A stretch of DNA of 64,000 nucleotides, from positions 1,332,001-1,396,000 of the forward strand of contig OU015653.1 in the NCBI GenBank assembly GCA_907165275.2, read 5' to 3'. Below the pieces are notes generated by a model. The model was not told where the DNA came from and searched no databases. It saw only the letters and a program-made list of their open reading frames with translations. The number at the start of each line of letters is the position of its first letter. The stretch's first letter is position 1. Shown one piece after another: positions 31,057-43,588 of the stretch. The DNA is from Zygaena filipendulae (taxonomy: Eukaryota > Arthropoda > Insecta > Lepidoptera > Zygaenidae). Both the position numbers and the translations under genes were made by a program.

Positions 31057-31743
31057 CCAACTTACAAAAACCAATCGCTTCTATATTGTGTGCTGACTTG
31101 GAAATAATAATTTCACTTAACTTGTTCAAGTGTTTGGACAAAATTATAGTTGGCTATAAATGTCCCACGGCTGAATGTACCTAATTTACGGCATGTTATA
31201 ATAATTTTATGTGTTTGTTATCGTCGTAAAATTAACGACCGACCGACCAAGCACTTTTTATGTATTAATAATCTGTAATAAACTGTAACCTTACATTTTT
31301 TTTAATTCGAAAACCCGGTGACCATTATTTTAGATTGGTTCGGCAATTGCAAACATCAAACGGAAAAGCAAATCCATAAAACAAAATCAATTTCATGATT
31401 CATTACTTCATACCAAGGGTCGGCTACCTTTGCTGCAGGAGGGTCACAAATATTTTATAAAGGGGTTTAATTATTAGAAACGTTAATATTTTTTTTGCCG
31501 TATTTATGTATTTTGAGTTTAATTAAATGAAAAAATGAAAATAAAAATGAAATTAAAAAAGCGTTTATTAAAAACAAAAAACAACGTTATACGATAAAAG
31601 AGCACTAGTCCCTAAACTAGGATTCCTTGTGTTATATACACACATACACACCTACCACACACACACAGCACAACTAAGTACACAGTAAAACTAGGCTAGA
31701 CTAGTGCTCCATTATATCTAATTAACGAACCAATACAATTTAA
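31057..31743. other. Unassigned DNA with a CA-rich inverted repeat
   Basis: GAGCACTAGTC at about 31599 and GACTAGTGCTC at about 31700 bracket an (AC)-rich stretch, possibly a small MITE. The rest is AT-rich. Confidence 0.45.
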
Positions 31744-31938
31744 ACTAATATTACAAAGATTCGATTTTTTGCTTGTTTGTTTGTAATGATCTAAATCAAA
31801 AACTACTGCAATGATTTTAAAAAACTCTTTCACATAGAATGTTACATTATCCCTGAGTAACATAAGCTATATTTTATAACCCGGGATTCCCGCGAAAACT
31901 CCAAAATTATCGCATGAGAAACCGTGGGGAACAGCTAG
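31744..31938 (+). mobile_element. Helitron-like H-G, complete
   Basis: ACTAATATTACAAAGATTCG, CCCTGAGTAACATAAGCTAT, hairpin remnant and CTAG 31935-31938 before T. Confidence 0.75.
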
Positions 31939-32625
31939 TAGTATAAACCAATCATTCAAATTAGCCCGTGTAAAAAAGCTTAAGGGAAGTTCGACTTAAC
32001 TCCACCACATGAGTTCTGGGTTCCTTATTTCTGGCAATAATTCCGTCAAATGTCTAATTGTGTATCTGACACAGGGGAGTTTTTTAAGTATGTCCAGTGT
32101 AATTTTGAAGTTCAAAGGTCACAAAGTTATTGTTGGCAAGTCGAACAATAATTTTGTATGACTACATGACAGTGTTCAGAATGTTTGGGATACTTCATAT
32201 TATGTCAAAGCGAGCATAACCACCAACCGCCTCTGCAGTGGTATGCATGAACTAGAATGTACCCCGGCTGCCGCGTGACTCAACCTTGGTTTGCGGCAAC
32301 GTCGTGATCTCAAGAGTGATGTGACGAACAGATATCGAATAGAGACGCCATCGACGCCATTATATTTTGCAAATATTGATTCTAGATTTCACTCAAATCA
32401 TTGATAGCGATTCTAGCGTGATCTATTTTTTTTTTATAATTTGGTTTTAATAGAGTGAGACCATCGCTTACTCATATCTGATATCGATTATCTGCAACTG
32501 ATGTCAGCAACATGACTTCAATTTTTTTATATTATTGCGATCAAATACTTGAGCATTAATTTATCATTAATATCTACCTACTATAATAAAGCAAACAGTA
32601 ACCTAATAATATTTCAAAAATGTAA
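31939..32625. other. Unassigned non-coding DNA
   Basis: Nothing recognised; moderately GC-rich near 32230-32330. Confidence 0.4.
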
Positions 32626-32833
32626 TCCCTAAAAATATTATAAATGCGAAAGTAACTCTATCTGTCCGTCGGTCTGTCTGTCTGTTACGCTTTCAGGCCC
32701 TAACGGCTCAACCGATCATCATGAAATTTTGCATACACATTGTCAGGGATACAGAGAAGGATATAGGTTAGTTTTTGTCCTGGAATTCCCTCGGGAACTC
32801 CGAAATTAACGCGGGTAAAACCGCGGGGAACAG
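32626..32833 (+). mobile_element. Helitron-like H-A
   Basis: TCCCTAAAAATATTATAAAT, CTGTCCGTCGGTCTGTCTGT, ATGAAATTTTGCATACACAT, GCGGGTAAAACCGCGGGGAA. CTAG is changed to GTAC. Confidence 0.75.
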
Positions 32834-33272
32834 GTACTAATCTATAAATCTAAAATTAAATTATTCAATGGTCGATGCTGTTTACTAGTACTACTAATAT
32901 ACGGTTTACTAGCAAATAATTAGTAGGTATCCATTGTAATATTACTCGCCTAACAATGACAAAGAAATTAACGACTAATTTCACCGGATCTATTCAAATT
33001 TCAATCCAAACAGAACGTACTCACTACACAGCCTAGTTTCCCGACGGTTGCTGAAAGAGATCTTATCATGAATCTAAAATAAAAGAATAGTGCGAGAAGA
33101 AAGGCGGAAAAAACATTTCAATGTTGACAGCACATTGTCTGGCTCCACAATGGAGTGTCAGATACATCCTACCTCCTATTCAGTGGTTAACGGGTAATAC
33201 GATTACGTATCTTAGTATTATTATAAGACAAACATCTTTATGTTAAGGCCTTTGCAGTGAGAAAAACCAGCC
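32834..33272. other. Unassigned non-coding DNA
   Basis: Nothing recognised. Confidence 0.4.
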
Positions 33273-33361
33273 AGCAATTTCTTTAAAAGAAATAGCAATT
33301 TCTTTAAAAGAAATAGCAATTTCTTAAAAAAAAATACAGTCGCGCGGGGGGGGGGGGGGGG
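33273..33361. repeat. 21-bp tandem repeat followed by a run of 14 G
   Basis: Three units of AGCAATTTCTTTAAAAGAAAT (33273-33335; the third is degenerate), each with the self-complementary TTTCTTTAAAAGAAA, then GCGCG and G14 (33348-33361). Confidence 0.8.
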
Positions 33362-33469
33362 ATGGACCACTCCCCTGTGATACCTAATTTTGACTTCTGC
33401 GCAATAACGGTCAGCGCTAAAGTTTCGTGCCGCTAGTTATAAAGTTAATTCTCACGCTTACAAGTGCGA

Positions 33470-33770
33470 GTCGGACTCGTGCTCGTAGGGTCCGTACCAT
33501 TATCTATAAAAACGACAAAATCATATAATAGGAGCCCCCCTTAAATTTTTGTCTTATTTTAATTTAATTATTTATTTTTAAATTGAATATTTCACTAAAT
33601 ATTCTGTGAATATTTCGATCGTGTACCTGCTGCTATTTTATCAATGTCTAGCAAAAACGAGCAAAAATATCATGTTTGTTGTATAATGTATAGGTCCCCT
33701 TAAATATTTATTTCATTCTATTTTTTAGTATTTATAGCAGTCTATTACCTACATAGCCGTTGGTATAGTA
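33470..33770 (+). repeat. Degenerate dispersed repeat
   Basis: GTGCGAGTCGGACTCGTGCT, AGGGTCCGTACCATTA and GGAGCCCCCCTTAAAT match a repeat I know as very common in Lepidoptera. The 3' part is AT-rich and partly duplicated (CCCCTTAAAT at 33536 and 33698). Confidence 0.55.
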
Positions 33771-33840
33771 TGTTTATATTGTACGTCATTATACACAACA
33801 ATTACACAAAGGCACGTCTATTACCGTTCACTGACCCCAA

Positions 33841-34276
33841 ATAGTATATTTCATTATAAGTGCGGAAAGCCTGTCATTGCAAAGAGTTCCGACAAATGTC
33901 TACCCGAGCCGAGGCGCAGCCGAAGGTGAGGGTTGACAGTCGGAACTTGTTGCAATGACGGTTCCGCACGTGTACTGAACAACTATTTTTAATACAGTTG
34001 CGAAAAAAATGAAGAAATTTAATAAAATATCAAAAACACAACAAACTCAACTAAGTTCCAACTGTGATCAAGAGATGGCGCTAGTCGTATTAGTAATGTG
34101 AAACCTACGTTTCGCAATGCAAAAAAGTGTGTCAAAGTCGTGTCGCCATTTGACAGTTGGCAAAGAGAACGCACGAGTTCGGGAAAGGTAAACAAAAAGC
34201 TCGAGTATGTAATAGCCCACATCCCGAACGCTAAACGTCCCTGCAATACGCCACTTTTTGAGCAACTGTATTAAAA
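33841..34276 (+). mobile_element. Composite MITE block, copy 1
   Basis: Two units: an inner hairpin element with GTGCGGAAAGCCTGTCATTG / CAATGACGGTTCCGCAC ends (33860-33969), then the TTAA-MITE (33993-34270). The same block is inverted at 57826-58260. Confidence 0.8.
33993..34270. mobile_element. TTAA-MITE, 278 bp
   Basis: TACAGTTGC / GCAACTGTA termini flanked by TTAA on both sides (33989-33992, 34271-34274). TTAA targeting is typical of piggyBac-like and Kolobok elements. Confidence 0.75.
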
Positions 34277-36828
34277 AGAAGTTATACAATACCATCCATT
34301 TAGCTCCACATGACAACGTAATAGTGGGGCGCAAAGCATACAAATATAAAATAGGTAGTCGCATGTATTACCTACACTATAGTGTCTATGGCGTGAACGG
34401 ACTTGTCACACGTCATGATTAACCATTAGGGATGTAAATGGCACGTGGTGGACCGCAAATGCCCCAGGAAAAGGTTTTAGTGCGCTCGGCTTTATGACGC
34501 TCGCTTCCATTTTAGTGTTATTTTGAACAGCTCCATCGTTCGGTGATAGGCCGTGCTATCGCTGTGTCGGATGGTTGCGAAGGGTTTAAGGGTTCGGTGG
34601 ACAGATAAGAAATGGTCGTCCCAAGTCGTCTCTTATAAATCGATTGAGATACAATAGATTCCACATAGCTTCTTAGAGTTGTTTAGTTTAATTCATTTAA
34701 TTTAAGTAAACGGAAGTTATTTTAATAAATGACTGCAACGGTAATAGTTTCAATCGCATACTTACTACATCTTTTTAAATTGCAAAATATAACTCTGTAT
34801 GTAATATTAATGTGAAACTACATTTGTGGTTAGGTAAATCAAACAGACGGAAATGACAAACAAAATGTAGTCTCGCTGTCAATCAACAAAGTTGATTCTT
34901 TTGAAAATAACAGTTGTATGCTCCAATGTACGTAAGGAATAACAAGAATAAATACAGCAGTTGCTGCTGTAAATTTCTGTTTCTTATCCAATTATTCATT
35001 ACTGTAACGATTTACCATCGCTGTACGGGCGACAGACCCTACCATGAGGCCTATAAGCTTTTCCAAAACAAGAGTTATTCTTTAGAGTTAAAGTTTATCT
35101 TATCTTATCTTACTCTTATTAGGGTACAATTTACAATTTTATTTATAATTTAATGATTTAGGGTACAATTTAGTGTAGTGTGATTACTCGCTCTCTCTCT
35201 CTCACTCACGAACCCTAAATTGTATCCGATTTAGAGCACTAAATTGGTGTCCTGAAATTGCAAAGTGTAATTAGCGCTTAATAGGTATATAAACCAAGTG
35301 TCACCTATTTTATTATTATTTTTGTTTTTATAAAGATAAATTTCAACATAAAATATAAAATAATAAAATATCTTTTACATGAAATACACCCGTCGAAAAA
35401 CTTGATTTATGCATGAAAATCAGTTTCTTGACTCGCAAAAACAAATGCAGATATTCGCAGTCGCGGATCCATTACGATTATGTGATTGTAGCTTGCTCAA
35501 TTTTTGTCCAATTTCACTTAGGTACTCGTATCTTCTAAAAGTACTTTCATAATAAACACTTTTTTCATTTTTCATTTTTTCTAATCATAAAAACTGGTTT
35601 GCTAAATAAAAAAATTCATTTGAATAATGCTTTTACTATATTTTAAAATTGTAGAATTGGGCAATAAAAAGTACTTAAGGGGAAGGTAATTAAAGGGATC
35701 AATTGCGCCTAATTCCCTTCTATCCCCTCCTATCCTACTTCTAGAATCTAGATAGTAAAATAGGTGCACGCGCGTACATCACGATTTCTACATACAAAAA
35801 TCGAAGTGCAATTATTAACGAACCGTAACTCATAGTAGGGGTTAGGTCATAGTAGGGTAGGGGCTAACCCCTAGCTACGTCGGCCATTGAATAAATTACG
35901 TTCGTTCAGCAGATGTTATTTAGGAGTACAATTTCATTCTCCACTGATTACTCGAGACTTTGGATATGTAATGAGACACTCGTTCTATCTTTCCATTTGC
36001 ATGGTTAAATATTTTTTACATTAAATCTTTGCGTGTGCGATAAAAATATTTCAACTTGATTAAAATGGTTGCAATATACATCCAGACAACCCTGTGAGTA
36101 GCACTTAACCTGTGAATTTTTATAATACGTATAAAAGCAAGGCTTAACAAAATAACATAGAAACAGGGGTGAGATACCAGCTTGAAAACCAGTGCTGTTT
36201 TCAGCTTACCTGGGGTTGCTCATTTTGCCACAGAATGTATACCTACTTAGAGTACTTACCTAGTATAAAGGATACGTACTTAGAATACTTAGAACAAACA
36301 AAAATTTTAGCTTGTACTTTAGTAAAACTTTTGTTTTTAAATGAAAATAATTAATTAGAATATTATGTTATAAAAGAATATTTTTATGAATAAACTTCTG
36401 TATAACGTTAGCAGGGCATAGAACTTTTACCCAAACTATTTTTCACACATAAAAAACTAGACTTTTAATAGCTTTTAAAGCGTTAAAACGATCAATTTCA
36501 AAACACGAAGTTCTCCTTTGTTTAGAATACTGATATACTAATATTAATGTATTCTCAACAAAAGAAAATTCTGTGTGTATAATCTCTGGAACTATTATAA
36601 CGATTCTCGCTATTGTAACATATCAACAAGATAATTTTTCATTCTTTCGTATCCGTATACATTGCTTATTTATGCTAATTTTCTCTACATAAAAACTGTA
36701 ATACGGTTAGTAGTATATTAACTTTTATACCCATTCCTGAAAATGACGTGATCTGTGTAGATAGGATAAAGAGAAACTTTTTTTTTTTTAGATAATTTGA
36801 CCGATAACTTTTCACTTAAATACTCAGG
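34277..36828. other. Long unassigned AT-rich region
   Basis: No exon or named element. Noted: GC-richer 34430-34640, TTATC repeats near 35095, a (CT)n tract near 35190, and tandem CATAGTAGGGg near 35832-35860. Confidence 0.4.
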
Positions 36829-36857
36829 GGCTCAGGGGTTTTTTAGACCCCTGAGCC
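36829..36857. repeat. Perfect short hairpin
   Basis: GGCTCAGGGGT and ACCCCTGAGCC, 11-bp stem with a 7-nt T-rich loop. Confidence 0.75.
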
Positions 36858-37319
36858 GGTCAATAACAATTTCGTTTACTGGCAGTATAAAATACTTGCG
36901 CATCATTCGCTCCGGGTGCAGAACTCATTACCACACTTGGTTAAGCCAATTGGCCGGCCGTCACGTACCGAGTTGCTATCTGGAGTCAGACGTTTAGCAG
37001 CAAATTACCGAAGGGCAGGCAGTAGGCGCCCTACAACACTAAGATTATTGCTTATTACGTGAACTTACGACGGCCGAGACTACCTTATGTTCTTTCCAGT
37101 CCGCTCCGGGTTTATAACTAGGTTGTGAGGTTCGTGGTAGTAATAGCCATCGGCTGGCTCAAATAAAAATAATAAAAGATAAATTTAGTAAATTAGAGCT
37201 TTTGTATTGTTCAAAATTCATATTCAATCTGTCAAAAAAAGTAAAAAGTCTATAAAAGCAAATATTAGAAATGAGGCGGGATATCATAACGAGTGGCATA
37301 CGGCCGCCTCGTTACAAGG
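36858..37319. other. Non-repetitive GC-richer stretch
   Basis: 36880-37160 has mixed composition and no repeat match in the window. Candidate conserved non-coding DNA; no coding content recognised. Confidence 0.35.
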
Positions 37320-37504
37320 TGTTCCCCGAGGTTTCACCCCCGGTAAAGTTTCGGAGTTCCCGCGCGAATTCCAAGATAAAACCCAATTTCTTCTATGTAC
37401 TCCAGACAACGCGTATGCATAATTTCATGAAAATCGGTTGAGTAGTTAAGCCGTGGAAGCGTAATAAAAAACTAACTCCCTTTTGCATTTTGAATATTAG
37501 GATT
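37320..37504 (-). mobile_element. Helitron-like H-A, decayed
   Basis: GGTTTCACCCCCGGTAAAGT, CGCGTATGCATAATTTCATG, ATCGGTTGAGTAGTTAAGCC, ATTAGGATT at the 5' side. Confidence 0.65.
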
Positions 37505-37513
37505 ATTTTAGCA

Positions 37514-37706
37514 CTAGCTGTTCTCCGCGGTTCCCGCTTTAATATCGGAGTTCCCGCGGGAGCTCCGGGACAAAAGTACCCTATTTCCTTCTCAGTTGTA
37601 TCCCTGACAACGTGTATGCAAAATTTCATGGTGGTCGGTTGAGCGCTTAAGGCGTGAAAGCGTAACAAACAAATAAACTCACTGTCGCTTTTATTAATAG
37701 TAAGGA
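37514..37706 (-). mobile_element. Helitron-like H-A, complete, in tandem with the previous copy
   Basis: CTAG 37514-37517, GAGTTCCCGCGGGAGCTCCG, GGCGTGAAAGCGTAACAAAC, 5' TCCTTA ending 37706 beside T. Confidence 0.75.
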
Positions 37707-38618
37707 TTATGCTGTGTACTGCACGTTGAAAGCTTTTTGATGTAATAAAAAATTCTTTGAATAAGAGAATGAGAGTTCGAATTTTAAAACAATCTTTATT
37801 CGAAAAAGTTAATTTAATTGATAGTGATTTATAGTATAATAGAACTTGGATGATTTTAAAAATCGATAAACTTTTTTTTTTGGGACATTTAGAAATTGAC
37901 TGCAGTTAGTAGTCTATAAAACATGATAATTTAGAAGTCGCTTTATATTTATGGTTAAAGAAATAATAGTTTATTTATATTTGGAAGTTCGGTACCAAAA
38001 ATTTTAAGCAAAACTTATTCACAATTATAAAGTCTTCAATGCCCAAGAAAGCCATAACACCGACTTCCGACTATAGCTCTGTACACTGAAATATAATAAA
38101 AACGTTATCTTTTGTAAACCTCAAATGTATGTTTGCTATAACTATAGGTAAACTATTAAAAAAGCAACGGCGAAAAATCCTTTACAAAACGACGGCACCC
38201 ATCAAAGGAAGCGGTAGAGGTGTACCGACCGCCCGCGGAGCAGTTATCGGCATTTATCGCCGCACATAAAGTGGCGATAGTTCGTCCTTCCGTCCTGTCG
38301 TTACTCGTTACCCGCGCCCGGTTCGAGATAGGGACGCCTTGTCGCGGATTAACTACTTAATGCTAGTGGCTTGTAGATGTATGGGAGTTCTGTTTCTATG
38401 CGATCGTCGTAGCTGTTAGCTGAGATTACGAGGTGCGGGTGTAGACTATAGGCATGGTATCTACGACAGAAGTTTCTTTACAAATTAGGGTAACCACTTC
38501 GTTTGGCGTTGTTTGATTTTTTGTCATTACTACTGTGTTTTTGGGTGTTTTTGTCATTATTACATCACTATTTTCAGCAAGATACTTATACAGTCTATAT
38601 CTACCAATACTGTCCTTA
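37707..38618. other. Unassigned DNA with a GC-richer block
   Basis: 38160-38460 is GC-rich and non-repetitive (CCGCCCGCGGAGCAG, TTACCCGCGCCCGGTTC). No ORF or repeat recognised; possible regulatory DNA. Confidence 0.4.
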
Positions 38619-38837
38619 TCCTACTAATATCATAAATGTGAAAGTGTGGATGTTTGGATGTTTGTTACTCAATCACGCAAAAACGGCTGAACGGATTTGG
38701 ATGAAATTTGGTATGCGCGTTGTCAGGGGTACAGAAAAGGTTAAAGGGTACTTTTTATCCCGGAATTCCTGCGGGAACTCCGAAATTCCCGCGAGAACTC
38801 CGAAATCACCGCGGGTGAAACCGCGAGGCATAGCTAG
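38619..38837 (+). mobile_element. Helitron-like H-A, complete
   Basis: A|TCCTACTAATATCATAAATG ... duplicated GAACTCCGAAAT... hairpin CGCGGGTGAAACCGCG and CTAG 38834-38837 before T. Confidence 0.8.
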
Positions 38838-39004
38838 TACCTTATAAATGTAAAAGTGAGTGTGTTTGTTTGATTGTTTGTTTGTTATGCTTTCACGCCT
38901 GAACGGCTTAATGCACGTTGGTAGGAGTACAGAAAAGGACATGGAGTACTTCTTACCCCGAGAATCCCGAAATCAATATGGGTGAAACCATGGGGGATCG
39001 ACTT
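38838..39004 (+). mobile_element. Helitron-like H-A, decayed, directly downstream
   Basis: TTATAAATGTAAAAGTGAG, GCTTTCACGCCTGAACGGCT, GGGTGAAACCATGGGGGA. Terminus lost. Confidence 0.65.
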
Positions 39005-39639
39005 GTATTATATTATTTTAAAAAGGTAAAAATTGTAAGTTTGAATGTGGAGGATAACCCTGAAAGAGGTATACGAAAAAGTATAAGATATAGCGGTAAT
39101 TGTTCTCAGACGAGTGAGATCCCGACAAAAGCACTTACACATCGAACTACACACGAACAAATGTGTTTCATTTCATGTGATTTATTCGCTTTTTGGATTC
39201 CTTAATGACTCCCTAACTGGGTTTCATAAATCAGCCACGGTGCCACCAATAGCACATAACGATAAAAACATAACGACAGACAGGACTATGCAAGTTCATA
39301 TAGATTGTATCAAACCGACCGTGGCACAATTTTGTAACAACAGTAACGCAATTAAGGTAAAACTGACGTTACTTGACAGTGACGCAAACGAAACCATCCG
39401 AACAAAACTTGGGCTTAAAAGAAAATCACGGTTTGTTGACGAGTGAAAGCCGTACCGAAAACACTCGTGTCACGTTGTCTTCGTTATTTCAGTCACTTTT
39501 CAGCATCTATTTTGGACCCCGAGCAGGAAACTGGCTTTCAAGAGAGCCATGTTTTAACTTGGGGAACAATCTAACATTGTCATTGGCGTTTCGCCATAAG
39601 TAGATGAAGAGATTTTTATTATTAAGAAACATTGTCATT
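39005..39639. other. Unassigned non-coding DNA
   Basis: Overlapping ORFs of up to 110 codons have no recognisable motifs. Confidence 0.4.
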
Positions 39640-39690
39640 GGCAAATTATAATTATAGACGCCATTATTAAAGAAGAAGAAGAAGAAAAGA
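39640..39690 (+). repeat. LINE-like tail with (GAA)n
   Basis: AAATTATAATTATAGACGCC, ATTATTAAAGAAGAAGAAG. The same words occur at 56279-56322. Confidence 0.55.
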
Positions 39691-39788
39691 AAATCACATT
39701 CAAAAACCCAGTTTGTCGAGAACTTGTTGTCGTGTGTTCCACGTTTAAAATTACATACAGTCATAGTTACCGATTTCATCTGCTTTAT

Positions 39789-39983
39789 GACAAGCTGTTC
39801 CCCGCGGTTTCACCCGCAATAATAGAGAGATCCCGCAAGAATCCCGGGATAAAAAGTACCCTATGTCCTTCTCTGTACCCCTGACAACGTGTATGCAAAA
39901 TTTCATGATGATCGGTTGAACCGTTGAGGCGTGAAAGCCTAACAAATAAACAAACTGACTTTCGCACTTTTAATAATAAGGAT
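39789..39983 (-). mobile_element. Helitron-like H-A
   Basis: GCGGTTTCACCCGCAATAAT, GTGTATGCAAAATTTCATGA, CTTTCGCACTTTTAATAATA. The CTAG is lost. Confidence 0.75.
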
Positions 39984-40483
39984 TTCGTTAGTTACGATGT
40001 TATGTTAGTACCTAAGTAGGAATTTTACCGGGGATATGAATAGGTAAGGTAGCTCATATTAAATTACATCCAGTAAGTATACCTATATATTTTACGACAT
40101 AATAATACATTGTGAAAAGAAAAACAAAATAATATATTTTACCTAATATCACAAAATAGATACATTTCGTTATCTATCACTATCATATTTTTTGCCAATC
40201 CGATAGGTTGAGTCGAGTGAAATTGACGTTTGCTTCATCAAACGAAAATCCGGTTCCGTCATCAGGGAAAAGTCAATTTGCTAGACGTCTCACTTTTCAC
40301 AGTTTGACAGTTAATAACGCGACGGCAGAGGGCGTAATCTGAATTGCTAATGTTATTTTTCTTTAAATTACTTGACTGGGCCATAGAATGGATTAAACAT
40401 CTATTATATTCGAGAAGGCTCCTCTTGTACCTACCTATACACTCTGTTGAGAGACTCAAGGAGTGTTCAAGTTATTTATATTT
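39984..40483. other. Unassigned non-coding DNA
   Basis: Nothing recognised. Confidence 0.4.
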
Positions 40484-40699
40484 GGACATAGATAAGCAAT
40501 AGTGTGTTAACCCACACTGGAGAAATTTTGATTAAATCGTGTTTTGTGTCAACATTTTTTATGTTCAATATTTAGTTACATATTTAAGCAATGTAATAAG
40601 GTAAACACACAATTAAAAAACGTTCCCTAACTCTCAATAAATCGTTCTGAATCAATAACTTAATTTTGTGGGTTAACATGTTATTGCTTATCTGCGTCC
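40484..40699 (-). mobile_element. W MITE, complete
   Basis: GGACATAGATAAGCAATAGT ... TTATTGCTTATCTGCGTCC, flanked by ATTT on both sides. Confidence 0.8.
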
Positions 40700-40721
40700 A
40701 TTTTATCTATACCCTTACTCT

Positions 40722-40990
40722 TTATTTTCTTATGGACTTTTGCACATTTTGCATTTAGCCAGTATCAAGTAAAATAAATGTATTTATATTAGCATCGTTG
40801 CACGGTTCGAAATAACAATTGATGGTGCAAATCTGCCTCGGAGCTTCTGGCGGACGCCGAAAGAAACAAAAACGACATAATATATCTTCATGCGCACATA
40901 AAACGCCACTGTGAATTTTATTGTCCAATACAGCACTGTAAAACAACAAAGTCCACATTTAACAATACTTTATCGATACAAATATAAATT
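40722..40990 (-). repeat. R-family repeat, diverged copy
   Basis: TTTTGCATTTAGCCAGTATC, TAGCATCGTTGCACGGTTCG, AATTTTATTGTCCAATACAG and terminal CCGCCATCTTC match the copies at 50283 and 53206. Confidence 0.65.
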
Positions 40991-41097
40991 GTTTACCGCC
41001 ATCTTCGACTCTCGTGAAAGCATCTTATCAGACCTATAGCAAGCTACAGTTGTATAAAAGCTTTTGATATTTGATTTTTTTACTGCATTGAATGGGC

Positions 41098-41370
41098 TTG
41101 TCAGCCAAATTTTAATTTTTAGTCCGTTTTGAAGATTAATAAAAAATTTTGGACACGTATTTTTTTAATTTTTACGTACTTAATCAAAAAATAACGGAGA
41201 TACATTAATAATAATAATAATAATCCACTTCACAATTTTATAGCACGTTATGACGTCAAGAGCCCCCACTCCTAAACTTTAATGCGTTTTATCTTAGTTT
41301 TTCTTCAATAATTCGAAAAAGCAAAAAAGTACTTTTCATTAATCTACAAGACGGACCAAATAGAAATTTG
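41098..41370 (+). mobile_element. CRE-MITE, partly decayed
   Basis: TAGTCCGTTTTGAAGATTAA, TTTTGGACACGTATTTTTTT, AAAAAATAACGGAGATACAT. One CRE-like ATGACGTCAAG (about 41249) remains; the first half of the core is replaced by (ATA)n. Confidence 0.7.
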
Positions 41371-42158
41371 AACTACCTGCCCCGGAAACAAACCTAACAT
41401 GTTTTTATACAAAATTCCCTAAAAGAATCTTAAAAGTATAAGAACTTAACGTTTACGTGAATATATATGACGTATATAAATAAGGTAAAATAACTGAATA
41501 TTAATTTGCCGCATTCAATATACCTGATCTTATTTAATTAAACTTTATAATATTACAACAAATTTGGGATTTCCTATGTTGGCCGTCAACGAGACTTTCA
41601 ATGTTACGTCTTTGACAAATATTAATAACTGGAATCGCAAAAGTTATTTAATTAAAACTTTTTCATTGCATTACTTATTTGTTGTATTTTCGTTTCATAT
41701 CCAACCATTGATCGGGAATTAAATTTTAAGAATGATGGAAAATCAAAAAGTTATTTAGGTATGTATAAGACCTAATTACTTAAACACTCGACCTTGTTAA
41801 TTACATATCAATAACCTCATCCAAATCATCTAAGCATTTCCAGCAAACTAATTAAATAGATGTTTTAAGAATCTTATCATACTTTATTTATTGATAAATA
41901 TTAATGTTATTGTAGTACCTACTACGAGTCATACGTTTCATATTAAATATTATATTTTATGTTAAAAATTATCTCGTTCAATTTACAACGATCATTATTT
42001 TAGTGTATAAATAATAACATATTCAAGTTCATTTCAAAATACCTATTTATTTAGTGTTATAAAATCTTTAAAATCTTTGTGGTCGAGAAGCCATTTACTT
42101 AGGCTAATAGCTTAGCATTGGCTAGCCTAGAGAAATCAGTCAATCATTCATTGGTAAA
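41371..42158. other. AT-rich unassigned DNA
   Basis: Nothing recognised. Confidence 0.4.
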
Positions 42159-42365
42159 TCCTACTAATATTATAAATGTGAAATTGTGAATGTTTGGATG
42201 TTTGGATGTTTGTTACTCAACCACGCAAAAACGGCGGAACGGATTTGGATGAAATTTGGCATGCACGTTGTCAGGAGTACAGAGAAGGACAAAGGGTACT
42301 TTTTATCCCGGAATTCCCGCGGGAACTCTGAAAATACCGCAGGTGAAACCGCGGTGCACAGCTAG
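42159..42365 (+). mobile_element. Helitron-like H-A, complete
   Basis: A|TCCTACTAATATTATAAATG...CGCAGGTGAAACCGCG, CTAG 42362-42365 before T. Confidence 0.8.
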
Positions 42366-42889
42366 TAAAATCATATAGGTAGAGCACAATACATAACTAG
42401 GTTAGCAAAGACACAGACGTATATCTTTTTACGATTCTTTAATAAACACAGAGTAATTAAATGGCGATAAATGTATAACCGACACTGACAAATAAACGCT
42501 AACCTATGTCGGTTAGCATCCGTATTCCGCTTTGAAAACCCTCCATTAAGTTTCTTCAAACATTTTGTGAACGTCAACAAAAGCAGCGTGGCCGAAGCCT
42601 GGGATTACGCAACTTTATAATTAAGTAAACAAATCGCCGGGCAATTTGGTGCCGAAAAAGGTCGGAATGTGGCCGAACGGCCTCATAGTTAACGAAATGT
42701 GAACACAACACGCTATTTTTCTGAACTTTTCGGCTTACGTTACCTGCGATTCGGGAAAATCGGCAAAATATTGAAATTCCACATTGGGAAGTGTTAAAAA
42801 TTCAAAATATTGATGTTTCGTAAAACATTTAGACAGTTTATCCAGCATCTTGTACGACCTACCTACTCACAGTAATAGAATAATAATCA
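42366..42889. other. Unassigned non-coding DNA
   Basis: 42590-42760 is non-repetitive and GC-richer. No gene. Confidence 0.4.
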
Positions 42890-43118
42890 GTATCTGGGCG
42901 ACTGAGCTTCGCTCGTGGCACCATCTGTTATTAAGTGAAAAGTACCAAACACTCATTTTTCATTGCCTGATAACACGGCTAAAAAGCCTTTTTTTTAAAT
43001 TAAACCTAGCTAGATCGATTTATCGTTCCCGAAACCCCCCTGCATACTAAATTTCATGAAAATCGTTGGAGCCGTTTCCGATTATATTTGTACGTATACA
43101 AGAATTGCTCGTTTAAAT
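42890..43118 (-). mobile_element. Helitron-like element, second type (GAGCTTCGCTC hairpin)
   Basis: The minus strand begins TTTAAACGAGCAATTCTTGT, has AACGATTTTCATGAAATTTA and TAAATCGATCTAGCTAGG, and ends near hairpin GAGCGAAGCTC. These words are familiar from widespread insect Helitrons. Confidence 0.6.
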
Positions 43119-43588
43119 ATGTGCAAAACTGAAATACTATTTGCTGTCAAGCGCATTGAGATCTGCGGGATAAAATTGGCTGTTTTTTGTATTAAAATAT
43201 TCTTAACAGTCCGTATAAGGTTTTTATGGTATATTTTATTGTGAATTCTCCCCGGAAATAGTCAAATTCAATTTCAATTTTTTTTTAAAGGATCTTTGTA
43301 AAATTGTACTTAATTTGGACAGTCTATATAAGGTCTGTTAGGATTTAACAGGTTCCAAACGACTGATATAATAATTATATAGGTACCTTTTGTGTAAAAA
43401 TATATTATGTAGATTCTTTCGACTCATTTCATAAACATTACTACGACTGTGAAAATATTACGAAAACAAACGACAAGCGTTTAGCGCAAATTGATATTTC
43501 TAAAACACTCATGTATATAGGTAGTTCGCATTAAACAAATAATTATTGATAATAAATATTGCTTGAATAAGACAAGTTTTATCTCTAA
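43119..43588. other. AT-rich unassigned DNA
   Basis: Nothing recognised. Confidence 0.4.

Noticed and set aside
36169..36354. 61-codon plus ORF
   Set aside because: No recognisable content, AT-rich, no splice context.
39114..39446. 110-codon plus ORF
   Set aside because: No domain recognised; overlaps another frame of similar quality.
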